Source: Rhodobacter sp.
Lineage (GTDB): Bacteria > Pseudomonadota > Alphaproteobacteria > Rhodobacterales > Rhodobacteraceae
Direction of reading: 5' to 3'
NCBI GenBank assembly: GCA_020637595.1
Contig: JACKKE010000003.1
Location: forward strand, 186,001-250,000
DNA: 64,000 bases
Part shown: positions 25,694-34,480 of the stretch, piece by piece
How the letters are laid out: the number at the start of each line of letters is the position of its first letter
How positions within the stretch are numbered: position 1 is the first letter of the stretch
The notes under the pieces: generated by a model
Databases searched by the model: none
Told to the model about the DNA's origin: nothing
The model's input: the letters and a program-made list of their open reading frames with translations, nothing else
Position numbers and translations under genes: made by a program

Positions 25694-27304
25694 ATGCACG
25701 TGGCGACTCTGACATCCGAGGTCGATCCGCAATCACCGGGATTCGCGGCGAATGCCGCGGCGATGGAGACGGCTCTGGGCGCGGTCCTGGCCGTCCGCAC
25801 GGCCGTCGAGGACGCCGCCGAGGCGGTGCGCGCGCGCTATGCCAAGCGCGGTCAACTGCTGCCGCGCGAGCGTCTGGCGCTGCTGCTGGACCCGGGCGCA
25901 CCGTTTCTGGAACTCTGCCCCTTTGCCGGCTGGAAACGCTATGACGACAAGGACGGCACCGGCGCCGGTGCCGGCGCGATCGCCGGAATCGGCCGGATCG
26001 AGGGGCGCTCGTGCGTCGTGGTGGTCGACAATTTCGCCGTCAAGGGTGGCACCGTAACCCCCGACGGATTGGCGAAAAAGCTGCGTCTGCAGGAGATCGC
26101 GCGCGACACCCGGCTGCCACTGGTCAGCCTCAGTCAGTCGGGCGGCGCGAATCTGGCCTATGCGCATGAGGTCTTCATCCCCGGCGGGCGCGGTTTCGCC
26201 AATCAGGCGCGGCTGTCGGCGCTGGGCATTCCGCAGGTCACCGTGGTGCATGGCTCGGCCACCGCCGGCGGCGCCTATCAGCCGGGGCTCAGCGATTACG
26301 TCATCATGGTGCGCAAGCAGGCGACGATGTATCTGGCCGGCCCGCCGCTGCTCAAGGCAGCGACCGGCGAAATTGCCACCGACGAGGATCTGGGCGGGGC
26401 CGAAATGCACACCCGGGTCTCGGGCGTGGGCGATTATCTGGCGGAAAACGACGCCGACGGCATCCGTCTGGCGCGCGAGGTGATCGCCGCCCTGCCCTGG
26501 CCGCGCGACCCCGCGCCGGCCCCGGCCCCGGCGCCGCTGTTCCCGGCGTCCGATCTGATGGGTCTGGTGCCCGCCGACATGAAGCAACCCTATGACTGCC
26601 ACGAGATCATCGCCCGGCTGGTCGACGGGTCCGAATTCCTCGACTTCAAGCCGGGCTATGACACGGGCACCGTTTGCGGCCACGCCCGGATCGAAGGCCA
26701 CGCCATCGGCATCATCGGCAACAACGCCCCGATCACGCCCGAGGGTGCGGCCAAGGCCGGGCAGTTCATCCAGCTTTGCGACCAGTCGGGCACGCCCTTG
26801 CTGTTCCTGCACAACACCACCGGCTTTCTGGTTGGCACCGAGCCCGAGCACGCCGGCATCATCAAGCACGGCTCGAAGATGATCCAGGCGGTGGCGAATG
26901 CCCGGGTGCCCAAGCTGTCGGTGGTGGTCGGCGGCAGCTATGGCGCGGGGAATTACGCGATGTGCGGGCGCGGCTTTGACCCGCGCTTCATCTTCGCCTG
27001 GCCGAACGCGCGGACCTCGGTCATGGGGCCGGCGCAGGCCGGGCAGGTGATGCGCATCGTGACCGAAGCCAAGATGCGCGGCGCGGGCGCGATCGACACC
27101 GCGAAACTGGACGCGTTGGAACAGGGCACCGCAGCGATGCTCGAGGCGCAGACGACGGCGCTGGCCTCGTCGGCGCGGCTCGAAGACGATGGCATCATCG
27201 ACCCGCGACAGACCCGCGACATCCTGGCCCTGGTGCTGGGACTCTGCGCCAGCGAAGGCGCGCGCACCCTCAGACCCAACAGCTTCGGGGTGGCCCGGCT
27301 ATGA
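25694..27304 (+). CDS. Acyl-CoA carboxylase, carboxyltransferase (beta) subunit
   Basis: 536 residues with the two crotonase-like carboxyltransferase domains of the biotin-dependent acyl-CoA carboxylases. Signatures include LSQSGGANLAYAHEVF, the oxyanion-hole GSATAGGAYQPGLSDY in the first half and VVVGGSYGAGNYAMCGRGF in the second. The sequence is nearer methylcrotonyl-CoA/geranyl-CoA carboxylase beta subunits than propionyl-CoA ones. It transfers CO2 from carboxybiotin to an acyl-CoA. A GGAGGA site precedes the ATG at 25694. The stop overlaps the alpha-subunit ATG, as expected for a complex. Substrate not resolved; the usual leucine-cluster genes (hydratase, HMG-CoA lyase) are missing from the window. 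Confidence 0.88.
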   Translation: MHVATLTSEVDPQSPGFAANAAAMETALGAVLAVRTAVEDAAEAVRARYAKRGQLLPRERLALLLDPGAPFLELCPFAGWKRYDDKDGTGAGAGAIAGIGRIEGRSCVVVVDNFAVKGGTVTPDGLAKKLRLQEIARDTRLPLVSLSQSGGANLAYAHEVFIPGGRGFANQARLSALGIPQVTVVHGSATAGGAYQPGLSDYVIMVRKQATMYLAGPPLLKAATGEIATDEDLGGAEMHTRVSGVGDYLAENDADGIRLAREVIAALPWPRDPAPAPAPAPLFPASDLMGLVPADMKQPYDCHEIIARLVDGSEFLDFKPGYDTGTVCGHARIEGHAIGIIGNNAPITPEGAAKAGQFIQLCDQSGTPLLFLHNTTGFLVGTEPEHAGIIKHGSKMIQAVANARVPKLSVVVGGSYGAGNYAMCGRGFDPRFIFAWPNARTSVMGPAQAGQVMRIVTEAKMRGAGAIDTAKLDALEQGTAAMLEAQTTALASSARLEDDGIIDPRQTRDILALVLGLCASEGARTLRPNSFGVARL

Positions 27305-29205
27305 GTTTCCACACGATCCTGATCGCCAACCGCGGCGAAATCGCCCTGCGCGTGATCCGCACCGCCCGTGCGATGGGCTTGGGCTGCGTCGCCGTGCACA
27401 CCGGGGCCGACGCGGATGCGCCGCATGTGCAGGCCGCCGACCGTGCGGTGCGGGTGCCGTCCTATCTCGACGGGCCGGCGCTGGTCGCGGCGGCGGTGCA
27501 GGCGGGCGCGGGCGCAGTGCACCCGGGCTATGGGTTCCTGTCGGAAAACGCCGGTTTCGCCCGCGCCTGCGCCGAGGCCGGGCTGGTGTTCATCGGCCCC
27601 TCGCCCGAGGCCATCGCGCTGATGGGCGACAAGGCAGCAGCCAAGGTGGCCGCGGCCAAGGCCGGCGTGCCCTGCCTGCCGGGCTATGATGGCGCGGACC
27701 AGTCCGACGCCGCGCTGACCCGCGAGGCCGCGCAGATCGGCATGCCGCTGATGGTCAAGGCCGCGCATGGCGGCGGCGGCAAGGGGATGCGGCTGGTCAC
27801 CGATCTGGCCGACCTGCCCGAGGCCCTGACCCGCGCCCGCTCGGAAGCCGAAAAGGCCTTTGGCAACGGCGCGCTGATCCTCGAACGGGCACTGCTGACG
27901 CCCCGCCATGTCGAGGTGCAGGTGTTCGGCGACAGCCACGGCACCGTCGTGCATCTGGGCGAGCGCGACTGCTCCGTCCAGCGCCGCCACCAGAAGGTGG
28001 TCGAGGAAGCGCCCTCGCCCGCCGTCGACGAGGCCCTGCGCACGCGGATGGGCGCGGCCGCGGTCGCGCTGGCGCGGGCCTGCGGCTATGTCGGGGCGGG
28101 GACGGTGGAATTCCTGCTCGATGGCGGCGACTTCTGGTTTCTGGAGATGAACACCCGGTTGCAGGTCGAACACCCGGTGACCGAGGCCATCACCGGCCTC
28201 GATCTGGTCGACTGGCAGATCCGCGTGGCGCAGGGCGCGCCGCTGCCGCTGCCCCAGGACCAGATCCACCTGACCGGCCACGCGATCGAGGTGCGGCTTT
28301 ACGCCGAAGACCCGGCGAACGGGTTCCTGCCGCAGACCGGCCCGGTCCTGCGCTGGCAGCCCGCGCCGGGGTTGCGCACCGATCACGCGCTGGCCGAGGG
28401 GCAGCAGATCGGCGCGGGCTTTGACCCGATGCTGGGCAAGCTGATCGCCCACGGCCCCGACCGCGACACCGCACGCCGCCGGCTGATCGCCGGTATCGCC
28501 GCGACCCGCCTGCAGGGGCTGCGCAGCAATCTGCGGTTTCTGGCGGCAGTGCTGGCGCATCCGGGCTTTGCCTCGGGCGCGGCGACGACGGATTTCCTGG
28601 CGACGGATTTTGCCGACGACCCCAGCCTGAGCCCCGCCCCGCCCGAACCCGCGCTGCTGGCTGCGGCGGTGCTGGTGAACGCGGGCGCGCCCACCGCACG
28701 GTTCGGCTTCACCACCGGCCCCGCGCCAGTGCTGACCCGGCGCTTCGAGTGCGGAGGCACGGTGCATGCGGTGACGCTGACGCTGGGCCCCGGCCCGCGC
28801 GCGCAGGTGCAGGACGGCCCGCTGGTCGAACTGGAAGGGCTGGCCGACGGCCTCGCACAGCTGCGCGTCGACGGGCTGTCGCGCCCGGTGCCCGTCGCAC
28901 GCGACGGCGACACGCTGTGGCTGGGCGACACACCGCTGACCGACGTGACGCTGGCCCCCGCCGAGGCCACGCAAGCCGGCGGTGACGGGCGGATCGTCGC
29001 GCCGATGGCCGGCACGCTGGTCGCCCTGCAGACCGAACCCGGTGCGCGGGTCGCGGCGGGTCAGGTGCTGGCGATCCTCGAGGCGATGAAGCTGGAACAC
29101 CCGCTGCGCAGTCCTGTGGCCGGCCGCGTCGCCGCCATCACCGCCACCGCAGGCGCGCAGGTCCGCGCCCGCCAACCCCTGATCCAGATCGAACCGGAGG
29201 AATGA
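27301..29205 (+). CDS. Acyl-CoA carboxylase, biotin carboxylase/carrier (alpha) subunit
   Basis: 634 residues. The biotin carboxylase region (ATP-grasp; about 1-445) has the HPGYGFLSEN, AAHGGGGKGMR ATP-binding loop and EMNTRLQVEHPVTE motifs. A beta-rich linker domain follows, and the C-terminal biotinyl domain carries the EAMKLEH motif with biotinylation Lys597 (usual EAMKM, here Leu after Lys). It carboxylates biotin with bicarbonate and ATP for the beta subunit encoded immediately upstream (four-base ATGA overlap). Same length class as methylcrotonyl-CoA carboxylase alpha. The GST gene follows without a gap. Confidence 0.9.
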   Translation: MSFHTILIANRGEIALRVIRTARAMGLGCVAVHTGADADAPHVQAADRAVRVPSYLDGPALVAAAVQAGAGAVHPGYGFLSENAGFARACAEAGLVFIGPSPEAIALMGDKAAAKVAAAKAGVPCLPGYDGADQSDAALTREAAQIGMPLMVKAAHGGGGKGMRLVTDLADLPEALTRARSEAEKAFGNGALILERALLTPRHVEVQVFGDSHGTVVHLGERDCSVQRRHQKVVEEAPSPAVDEALRTRMGAAAVALARACGYVGAGTVEFLLDGGDFWFLEMNTRLQVEHPVTEAITGLDLVDWQIRVAQGAPLPLPQDQIHLTGHAIEVRLYAEDPANGFLPQTGPVLRWQPAPGLRTDHALAEGQQIGAGFDPMLGKLIAHGPDRDTARRRLIAGIAATRLQGLRSNLRFLAAVLAHPGFASGAATTDFLATDFADDPSLSPAPPEPALLAAAVLVNAGAPTARFGFTTGPAPVLTRRFECGGTVHAVTLTLGPGPRAQVQDGPLVELEGLADGLAQLRVDGLSRPVPVARDGDTLWLGDTPLTDVTLAPAEATQAGGDGRIVAPMAGTLVALQTEPGARVAAGQVLAILEAMKLEHPLRSPVAGRVAAITATAGAQVRARQPLIQIEPEE

Positions 29206-29831
29206 TGATCGAGCTATGGCACTGCAAGGACGCGCGCTCGCTCAGGGCGCTCTGGGCTCTCGAGGAACTGGGCGTTGCCTATGACCTGAAACTCATGGCC
29301 TTTCCGCCGCGCCTGCACCACCCCGAGTTCCTGCAGGTGAACCCCTTGGGCACGGTGCCGTTCCTCAAAGACGGCACGACCGAGATGACCGAAAGCTGCG
29401 CGATGGTGCATTACCTCGCCATGCGCTACGGGCGCGGCACGCTGGGGGTTCCGGTCGACGACCCCGACTATGGCGACTGGCTGAACTGGATCTATCACGC
29501 CGACGCCACGCTGACCTTCCCGCAGACCCTGGTGCTGCGCTATGGCCGGTTCGAGGCCAAGGACCGCCGCCAGCCGCAGGTGGTCGAGGATTACACCCAG
29601 TGGTTTTATTCCCGGCTGAAGCTGGTCAACGCGCGCCTCGAGCATCACGAATGGCTCTGCGCCGACCGCTTCACCGCCGCCGATGTCGCGGTGGGCTATG
29701 CGGTCTATCTGGGCGAGATCGTCGGCCTGGCTGAGCACTACAAACCCCAGACCCGCGCCTATCTGGAGCGCCTGAAACTGCGCCCGGCCTTTCAGCGCGC
29801 CGTCGCCCCCGGCGTGCCCCTGTGGGAGTGA
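29205..29831 (+). CDS. Glutathione S-transferase family protein
   Basis: 208 residues with an N-terminal thioredoxin-like glutathione-binding domain (DARSLRALWALEELG, the cis-Pro VPFLKDG, and the TESCAMVHYL glutathione gamma-Glu motif) and an all-helical C-terminal domain. It is probably a detoxifying or isomerising enzyme. Two tandem ATGs exist (29202, 29205); 29205 sits at a better distance from GGAGG. It is wedged between the carboxylase and the acyl-CoA dehydrogenase with no gaps, which suggests a role with that pathway, such as thioether or epoxide handling. That role is inference. Confidence 0.85.
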   Translation: MIELWHCKDARSLRALWALEELGVAYDLKLMAFPPRLHHPEFLQVNPLGTVPFLKDGTTEMTESCAMVHYLAMRYGRGTLGVPVDDPDYGDWLNWIYHADATLTFPQTLVLRYGRFEAKDRRQPQVVEDYTQWFYSRLKLVNARLEHHEWLCADRFTAADVAVGYAVYLGEIVGLAEHYKPQTRAYLERLKLRPAFQRAVAPGVPLWE

Positions 29832-29836
29832 CAGAC

Positions 29837-31021
29837 ATGCAATTCACCCTGACCCCCGACCAGCAGGCCGTCTATGACGCGGCCTTTCGCTATGCCGAGG
29901 CCGAGCTGCACCCGCTCCTCGCCCGGATGGATGACGAGGACTGGTATCCGCCCGACCTGATGGCCAAGCTGGGCGCCGATGGCTATTCAGGCCTGACCGC
30001 GCCCGAGGAACTGGGCGGCGCGGGGATGGACCTGCTGTCTGCCGGGCTGGTGGGCGAGGCCTTTGGCTATTGGAACACCAATGCGGCCTTTGTCTGGGGC
30101 CCCAGCGAGAACCTGTGCCTGAACAACATCCTGCGCAACGGCACCGAGGACCAGATCGCGCGCTATGTCCCCGATCTGTGCGCCGGGCGCACGGTGGGGG
30201 CGCTGGGCCTGACCGAACCCGGTGCCGGATCCGATGCGCTGGGGTCGATGGCACTGCGGGCGGTGCGCGACGGTGATGATTATGTGCTGAACGGGCGCAA
30301 GATGTTCATCTCGAACGGGCCCGTGGCGGACGTGATCCTGACCTATGCGAAAACCGCGCCCGAGCGCGGCGCCAAGGGGATCAGCGCCTTCATCGTCGAC
30401 ACCGACACGCCCGGGTTCTCGGTCGCGCAAAACCTCAAGAAGATGGGCTGGCGCGGCTGCCCGACGGGCGAACTGGTGTTCGAGGATGTGCGGGTGCCGG
30501 CAAGCAACCTGCTGGGTGTGGAGAACGGCGGCGTCGCGGTGGTGATGTCGGGCCTCGACATCGAACGCGCGTTCCTCGGCCTGCCCTATATCGGCGCGGC
30601 GCAACGCTGTCTGGACCTGTCGCTGGACTATGCCGCGATGCGCCAGCAGTTCGGCCGGCCGATCGGCTCGTTCCAGATGGTGCAGTCGATGCTGGCCGAA
30701 ATGTCCGTGCTGATCGAGGCCGCGCGGCTCAACGCCTATGCCGCGCTGGCGGCCTGCGACGCGATGCAGCACGGCGATGGCGGGCGCGGCGAGATCCACC
30801 GCATCTGCGCCGGATCGGTGCTGTTCGGGGCCGAGATGATCGCCCGGGTCACCGACATGGCGGTGCAGATCCACGGCGGCTCGGGCTTTGTCTGGGAGAC
30901 AGAGGTCAACCGCCACTACCGCAATGCCCGCATCGCGTCTCTGGGCGGCGGCACGACCGAGGTGCGCAAGCTGATCATCGCCGAAGAGTTGTTCCGCGCA
31001 CGGGGTCTGAAACTGCGCTGA
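29837..31021 (+). CDS. Acyl-CoA dehydrogenase, isovaleryl-CoA-dehydrogenase type
   Basis: 394-residue flavoprotein oxidising acyl-CoA to 2-enoyl-CoA and passing electrons to ETF. The FAD/substrate signatures GLTEPGAGSD and RQQFGRPIGSFQMVQSMLAEM are present. The position of the usual C-terminal catalytic Glu (YEGT) is Gly here (LGGGTTEV), while Glu243 in GLDIER aligns with the catalytic Glu254 of human isovaleryl-CoA dehydrogenase. This places it with the branched-chain or long-chain type. It lies five bases after the GST gene. Combined with an upstream methylcrotonyl-like carboxylase, a branched acyl-CoA substrate is likely. Confidence 0.87.
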   Translation: MQFTLTPDQQAVYDAAFRYAEAELHPLLARMDDEDWYPPDLMAKLGADGYSGLTAPEELGGAGMDLLSAGLVGEAFGYWNTNAAFVWGPSENLCLNNILRNGTEDQIARYVPDLCAGRTVGALGLTEPGAGSDALGSMALRAVRDGDDYVLNGRKMFISNGPVADVILTYAKTAPERGAKGISAFIVDTDTPGFSVAQNLKKMGWRGCPTGELVFEDVRVPASNLLGVENGGVAVVMSGLDIERAFLGLPYIGAAQRCLDLSLDYAAMRQQFGRPIGSFQMVQSMLAEMSVLIEAARLNAYAALAACDAMQHGDGGRGEIHRICAGSVLFGAEMIARVTDMAVQIHGGSGFVWETEVNRHYRNARIASLGGGTTEVRKLIIAEELFRARGLKLR

Positions 31022-31023
31022 GG

Positions 31024-32316
31024 TCAGCGTGGCTTGACCGGGCGGCCCATCGCATAGGTTTCCGCCACCGCCCGGTCGTCGCCCAGCACGGTCAGCACGA
31101 ACAGCTCATCCTTTAGATCGCGCGCGGCCTCCATCCGCAGCGCCAGATCGGGCGTCGCGCGGCTGTCCAGCACCACCAGATCCGCCTCGGAGCCCGGATC
31201 CAGCGTGCCGATCCGGTCGGCCAGCCCCAGCACCTCGGCATTGCCGCGGGTGATCCACCAGAAGGCGCGCAGCGGGTCCAGTTTCTGCCCCTGCAGCTGG
31301 GCGATGGAATAGGCTGCACCCGCGGTGCGCAGCATCGACCAGCTCATGCCTGCGCCGATATCGGTGGCGATGCCGCTCAAAATCCCCTGCCCGCGCAGCC
31401 CGGCTTCGTCAAACAGGCCCGAGCCGAGGAACATGTTCGACGTCGGGCAATGCACCGGATGCGCACCGGTTTCCGCGATCACCGCCCGCTCGCGCCCGGT
31501 CAGGTGGATCGAATGCCCCAGCAGCGCCCCGGGGCCGACCAGCCCGTAGCGCGCGTAGATATCCAGATACCCGTCCGCCTGCGGATAGAGCGAACAGGCC
31601 AAGTCGATCTCGGCGCGGTTCTCGCTCAGATGGGTCTGGATCAGCAGATCGGGATGCGCCTGCGTCAGGGCCTGCGCGGCCTCCATCTGCGCGGGGGTCG
31701 AGGTGATCGCGAAACGCGGCGAAATGACATAGCCCGCCCGCCCCCGCCCGTGCCAACGCGCGATCAGTGCCATGCTGTCGTCATAGGCCGTCTGCGGCGT
31801 ATCGCGCAGCGCCTCGGGGGCATTGCGATCCATCAGCACCTTGCCGCCCAGCATCCGCAGGCCCCGACGCTCGGCCTCGGTGAAATAGGCGTCGACCGAG
31901 GTCGGGTGGACCGAACAGAAGGCCGAGGCGGTGGTGGTGCCATTGGCCAGCAGCAGGTCAAAGAACGCACCTGCCATGCGGTCGGCATGCGCGCGGTCGG
32001 CAAAGCGGGTCTCGGCCGGGAAGGTATAGGTGTTCAGCCAGTCCAGCAGCTGCTCGCCCCACGAGCCCACGATCTGCCCTTGCGGGAAGTGGATATGCGC
32101 GTCGATGAACCCCGGCAGGATCAGATGCGGGCGGTGATCGGTGACGGCCAGATCGGGCGCCTGCCGCGCCACCTCGGCGTAGTCCCCCACCGCTGCAATC
32201 AGCCCGCCACGGATCGCGATCGCGCCATCTTCGAACCAGGTCAGCGCGGCCAGATCGTCGACGCCCTGCGGCTCGCGGGCAAAACCCAGAACCCGGCCCC
32301 TCAACACCCTGTCCAT
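31024..32316 (-). CDS. guaD: Guanine deaminase
   Basis: 430 residues, amidohydrolase superfamily. It converts guanine to xanthine for purine catabolism. The DAHIHFPQ metal motif (His74, His76), QTHLSEN, GHSIHLT and a late ATDIGAG aspartate complete the zinc site, and PQ after the HxH is typical of GuaD. The start MDRVLRGRVLGFA (ATG 32316) is chosen from family fit. It is divergent from a LysR-type gene (146-base intergenic region) that may regulate it, and its 3' end abuts the acyl-CoA dehydrogenase. Confidence 0.9.
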   Translation of the reverse strand: MDRVLRGRVLGFAREPQGVDDLAALTWFEDGAIAIRGGLIAAVGDYAEVARQAPDLAVTDHRPHLILPGFIDAHIHFPQGQIVGSWGEQLLDWLNTYTFPAETRFADRAHADRMAGAFFDLLLANGTTTASAFCSVHPTSVDAYFTEAERRGLRMLGGKVLMDRNAPEALRDTPQTAYDDSMALIARWHGRGRAGYVISPRFAITSTPAQMEAAQALTQAHPDLLIQTHLSENRAEIDLACSLYPQADGYLDIYARYGLVGPGALLGHSIHLTGRERAVIAETGAHPVHCPTSNMFLGSGLFDEAGLRGQGILSGIATDIGAGMSWSMLRTAGAAYSIAQLQGQKLDPLRAFWWITRGNAEVLGLADRIGTLDPGSEADLVVLDSRATPDLALRMEAARDLKDELFVLTVLGDDRAVAETYAMGRPVKPR

Positions 32317-32462
32317 CTGCGCCTCCGTCTGGTGATGCGGCGGCCACCATAGGCGCGCGGCCCAGGTGGTCAAACCCCGGAATTCGGTTGACTGTTTCAC
32401 GCAGCCATTGAAAATTCCACCTGTTAACGGCGGCATTATCAACGGAACGGGTGGGTAAGCCC

Positions 32463-33368
32463 ATGCCCTACCTGGAAAGCATCAAGGTTTTCGTCCGCGT
32501 GGTCGAGCTGGGCTCGATCACCTCGGGCGGGCGTGACCTGCGGCTGACACCGGCGGTGGCATCAAAACGGATCAAGGAGCTGGAGACCCGGCTGGGCGCG
32601 CGCCTGCTGAATCGCACCACCCGCAAACTGGTGCCGACCGAGGCAGGCCGGCTGTTCTATGAACAGGCCCGCACCGTGGTCGCCGCGCTGGAGGATGCCG
32701 AGGCCTCGCTCGCCGGGTTTTCCGGCCAGCCGCGCGGCACGATCCGGGTGACGGCGCCCTTGGGCGTGGGCCGGCGGCTGGTCGCGCCGCTGGTGCCGCG
32801 GTTTTGCGATCTTTACCCCGAAGTCGACGTGCGGCTGCGCCTGTCGGATCGCCGGGTGGACCTGTTCGAGGAAGAGCTCGACGTGGCCTTCGTTCTGGGA
32901 ACGCCGCCGGATTCGACGATGAAGCTGCGCAAGATTGCGGAGTGTCCGCGGCTTCTGTGCGCGGCCCCCGCCTATCTGGCCCGCGCCGGCACGCCGCAGC
33001 GCCCGCAGGATCTGATCGCACAGAACCACAACTGCCTGCTGCTGCGCTTTCCGCGCTCGCCCGAATATTTCTGGGTGCTGGAAACCCCCGAAGGGCCAGT
33101 CAAGCTGGAGGTTTCGGGGCGGTTCGACGCCGACGAGGGGGACGTTCTGCTGAACTGGGCGCTCGACGGGCACGGCATCGTCAACAAGCCGCTGTTCGAG
33201 GTGGCCGAACATCTGGACACCGGGAGGCTGGTGCCGGTCCTGGCCGACACCCCGCCCGCGCCCTCGGTGTTCGGGATCCTCTATCCCCACCGCAAATTGC
33301 AGGATCCCAAGGTGCAGCGGTTCATCGACTTCATGGTGCGCCACAGCAAAACGCTGATGACGCGCTGA
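32463..33368 (+). CDS. LysR-family transcriptional regulator
   Basis: 301 residues: an N-terminal winged helix-turn-helix (LESIKVFVRVVELGSITSGG onward, about 4-60) with SKRIKELETRLGARLLNRTTR, followed by a periplasmic-binding-protein-like effector domain (about 90-295). It resembles the DmlR/CrgA subgroup. It is divergent from guanine deaminase, the usual arrangement for a LysR target, so purine catabolism is a plausible target. I did not find a convincing T-N11-A operator. An upstream in-frame GTG at 32451 is less likely than the ATG at 32463. Confidence 0.87.
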   Translation: MPYLESIKVFVRVVELGSITSGGRDLRLTPAVASKRIKELETRLGARLLNRTTRKLVPTEAGRLFYEQARTVVAALEDAEASLAGFSGQPRGTIRVTAPLGVGRRLVAPLVPRFCDLYPEVDVRLRLSDRRVDLFEEELDVAFVLGTPPDSTMKLRKIAECPRLLCAAPAYLARAGTPQRPQDLIAQNHNCLLLRFPRSPEYFWVLETPEGPVKLEVSGRFDADEGDVLLNWALDGHGIVNKPLFEVAEHLDTGRLVPVLADTPPAPSVFGILYPHRKLQDPKVQRFIDFMVRHSKTLMTR

Positions 33369-33372
33369 GGGG

Positions 33373-34095
33373 TCAGCCCTTCAGCGCCGCCAGCGCCTCG
33401 GCCAAGTCCAGCTTGCCGTCGTAAAGCGCCCGGCCCGAGATCGCGCCATCGAGCGCCGCGCCGCAGTCGCGCAGCGCGATCAGGTCGGCCAGCGACGACA
33501 CCCCGCCCGAGGCGATCACCGGGATCGAGGTCGCGCGCGCCAGCGCCGCAGTGGCGGCCACGTTCGGCCCCTGCATCGCCCCGTCGCGGTCGATGTCGGT
33601 ATAGATGATCGCGGCGACCCCCGCGTCCTCGAAAGCCCTGGCCAGATCGGTGACCATCACGTCGGTCTCCTCGGCCCAGCCCTTGGTCGCCACGCGACCC
33701 TGCCGCGCGTCGATGCCGACTGCGACCTGCCCGGGAAAGGCGCGCGACGCCTCGCGCACCAGGGCGGGGTTTTCCACCGCCACCGTGCCCAGGATCACCC
33801 GCCGCAGCCCCTTCGACAGCCAGGCCTCGATGGTGGCCATATCGCGGATGCCGCCGCCCAGCTGGCAGGGCACATCGACCGCCTTCAGGATCCCTTCGAC
33901 CGCGCCCGCGTTCACCGGCTTGCCGGCAAAAGCGCCATTCAGATCAACGAGGTGGATCCATTCCGCCCCCTGATCGGCAAAGGCCCGCGCCTGCGCCGCC
34001 GGGTCGTCGTTGAACACCGTCGCCTTCTCCATCGCGCCCTTGTAGAGGCGCACGCACTGGCCGTCCTTGAGGTCGATGGCGGGGTAGAGGATCAT
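33373..34095 (-). CDS. hisA: Phosphoribosylformimino-5-aminoimidazole carboxamide ribotide isomerase
   Basis: 240-residue TIM barrel catalysing the fourth step of histidine biosynthesis, ProFAR to PRFAR. Catalytic Asp8 (AIDLKDG) and the second catalytic Asp in TDIDRDG are present, as are the phosphate-binding segments LGGGIRD and ASGGVSSL. Length is normal. The start [13 protein letters not shown] (ATG 34095) is the family N-terminus. hisH and hisF, its usual neighbours, are not next to it within this window; downstream lies the 3' end of the LysR gene. Confidence 0.95.
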   Translation of the reverse strand: MILYPAIDLKDGQCVRLYKGAMEKATVFNDDPAAQARAFADQGAEWIHLVDLNGAFAGKPVNAGAVEGILKAVDVPCQLGGGIRDMATIEAWLSKGLRRVILGTVAVENPALVREASRAFPGQVAVGIDARQGRVATKGWAEETDVMVTDLARAFEDAGVAAIIYTDIDRDGAMQGPNVAATAALARATSIPVIASGGVSSLADLIALRDCGAALDGAISGRALYDGKLDLAEALAALKG

Positions 34096-34178
34096 GGCGA
34101 AGGCTCCTGTCTGATGGCGGGGGTTTAGCCCGGCCCGGGGACGGATGCAATCGCCTCGCACGGCCGCTCTTGCTTGAC

Positions 34179-34206
34179 CGTATAGTAAAAAATCACGCAA
34201 TTTCAA
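34179..34206 (-). promoter_or_regulatory. Candidate hisA promoter
   Basis: On the minus strand TTGAAA (34206-34201), 16-base spacer, TATACG (34184-34179). The surrounding 34180-34220 is AT-rich in a GC-rich genome. The spacer contains ATTGCGTGATT, also found upstream of bcsN. The boxes were read by eye and not scored; the predicted start is about 80 bases before the hisA ATG. Confidence 0.45.
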
Positions 34207-34291
34207 CAACTAAGGAATTTCGCGCTTGCAGCATGGGCGGATTTGCCCTATCCGGCTCGCTTCCTGACTGAAAGCGTGGAGGGGTCGAGCG

Positions 34292-34480
34292 ATGGCGCGA
34301 CGCGACAGGTTCGGTGCGTGGTTGGTGGCCGTTTTGGTCTTGGTCGTAGCGGGCGGTTTCGTGCCCTACGGCCTGCTGGCGGATCATCGCGGGTGGTTCA
34401 CAGCGGGTTTCTGGATCCTGTTCGGCGTCACGGTGATCGTCGTCATCGCCGCCGGCGTCCGCGGCTGGAGGGCACGCTGA
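34292..34480 (+). CDS. Small two-helix membrane protein, partner of the adjacent symporter
   Basis: 62 residues with two hydrophobic segments (about 9-28 and 36-56) and basic ends (MARRDRF, RGWRAR). It ends in the ATG of the sodium:solute symporter gene (TGATG overlap). Small membrane proteins encoded directly before SSS-family transporters are a recurring pattern (for example YhdT with PanF, or DUF4212 proteins), so this is probably an accessory subunit. No closer identification is possible by eye. Confidence 0.65.
   Translation: MARRDRFGAWLVAVLVLVVAGGFVPYGLLADHRGWFTAGFWILFGVTVIVVIAAGVRGWRAR

Noticed and set aside
26953..29175. A 740-codon open frame on the minus strand, antisense to the carboxylase alpha gene
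   Set aside because: Product is Gly/Arg/His/Gln-rich with no recognisable domain; it is a GC-bias shadow of a clear biotin carboxylase. Similar long antisense frames (402-1589, 7565-9148, 9895-11733, 56419-58167, 59011-60942) were rejected for the same reason.
32317..32462. LysR operator between guaD and the LysR gene
   Set aside because: Several T-N11-A matches exist but none has convincing dyad symmetry, so no site was listed.
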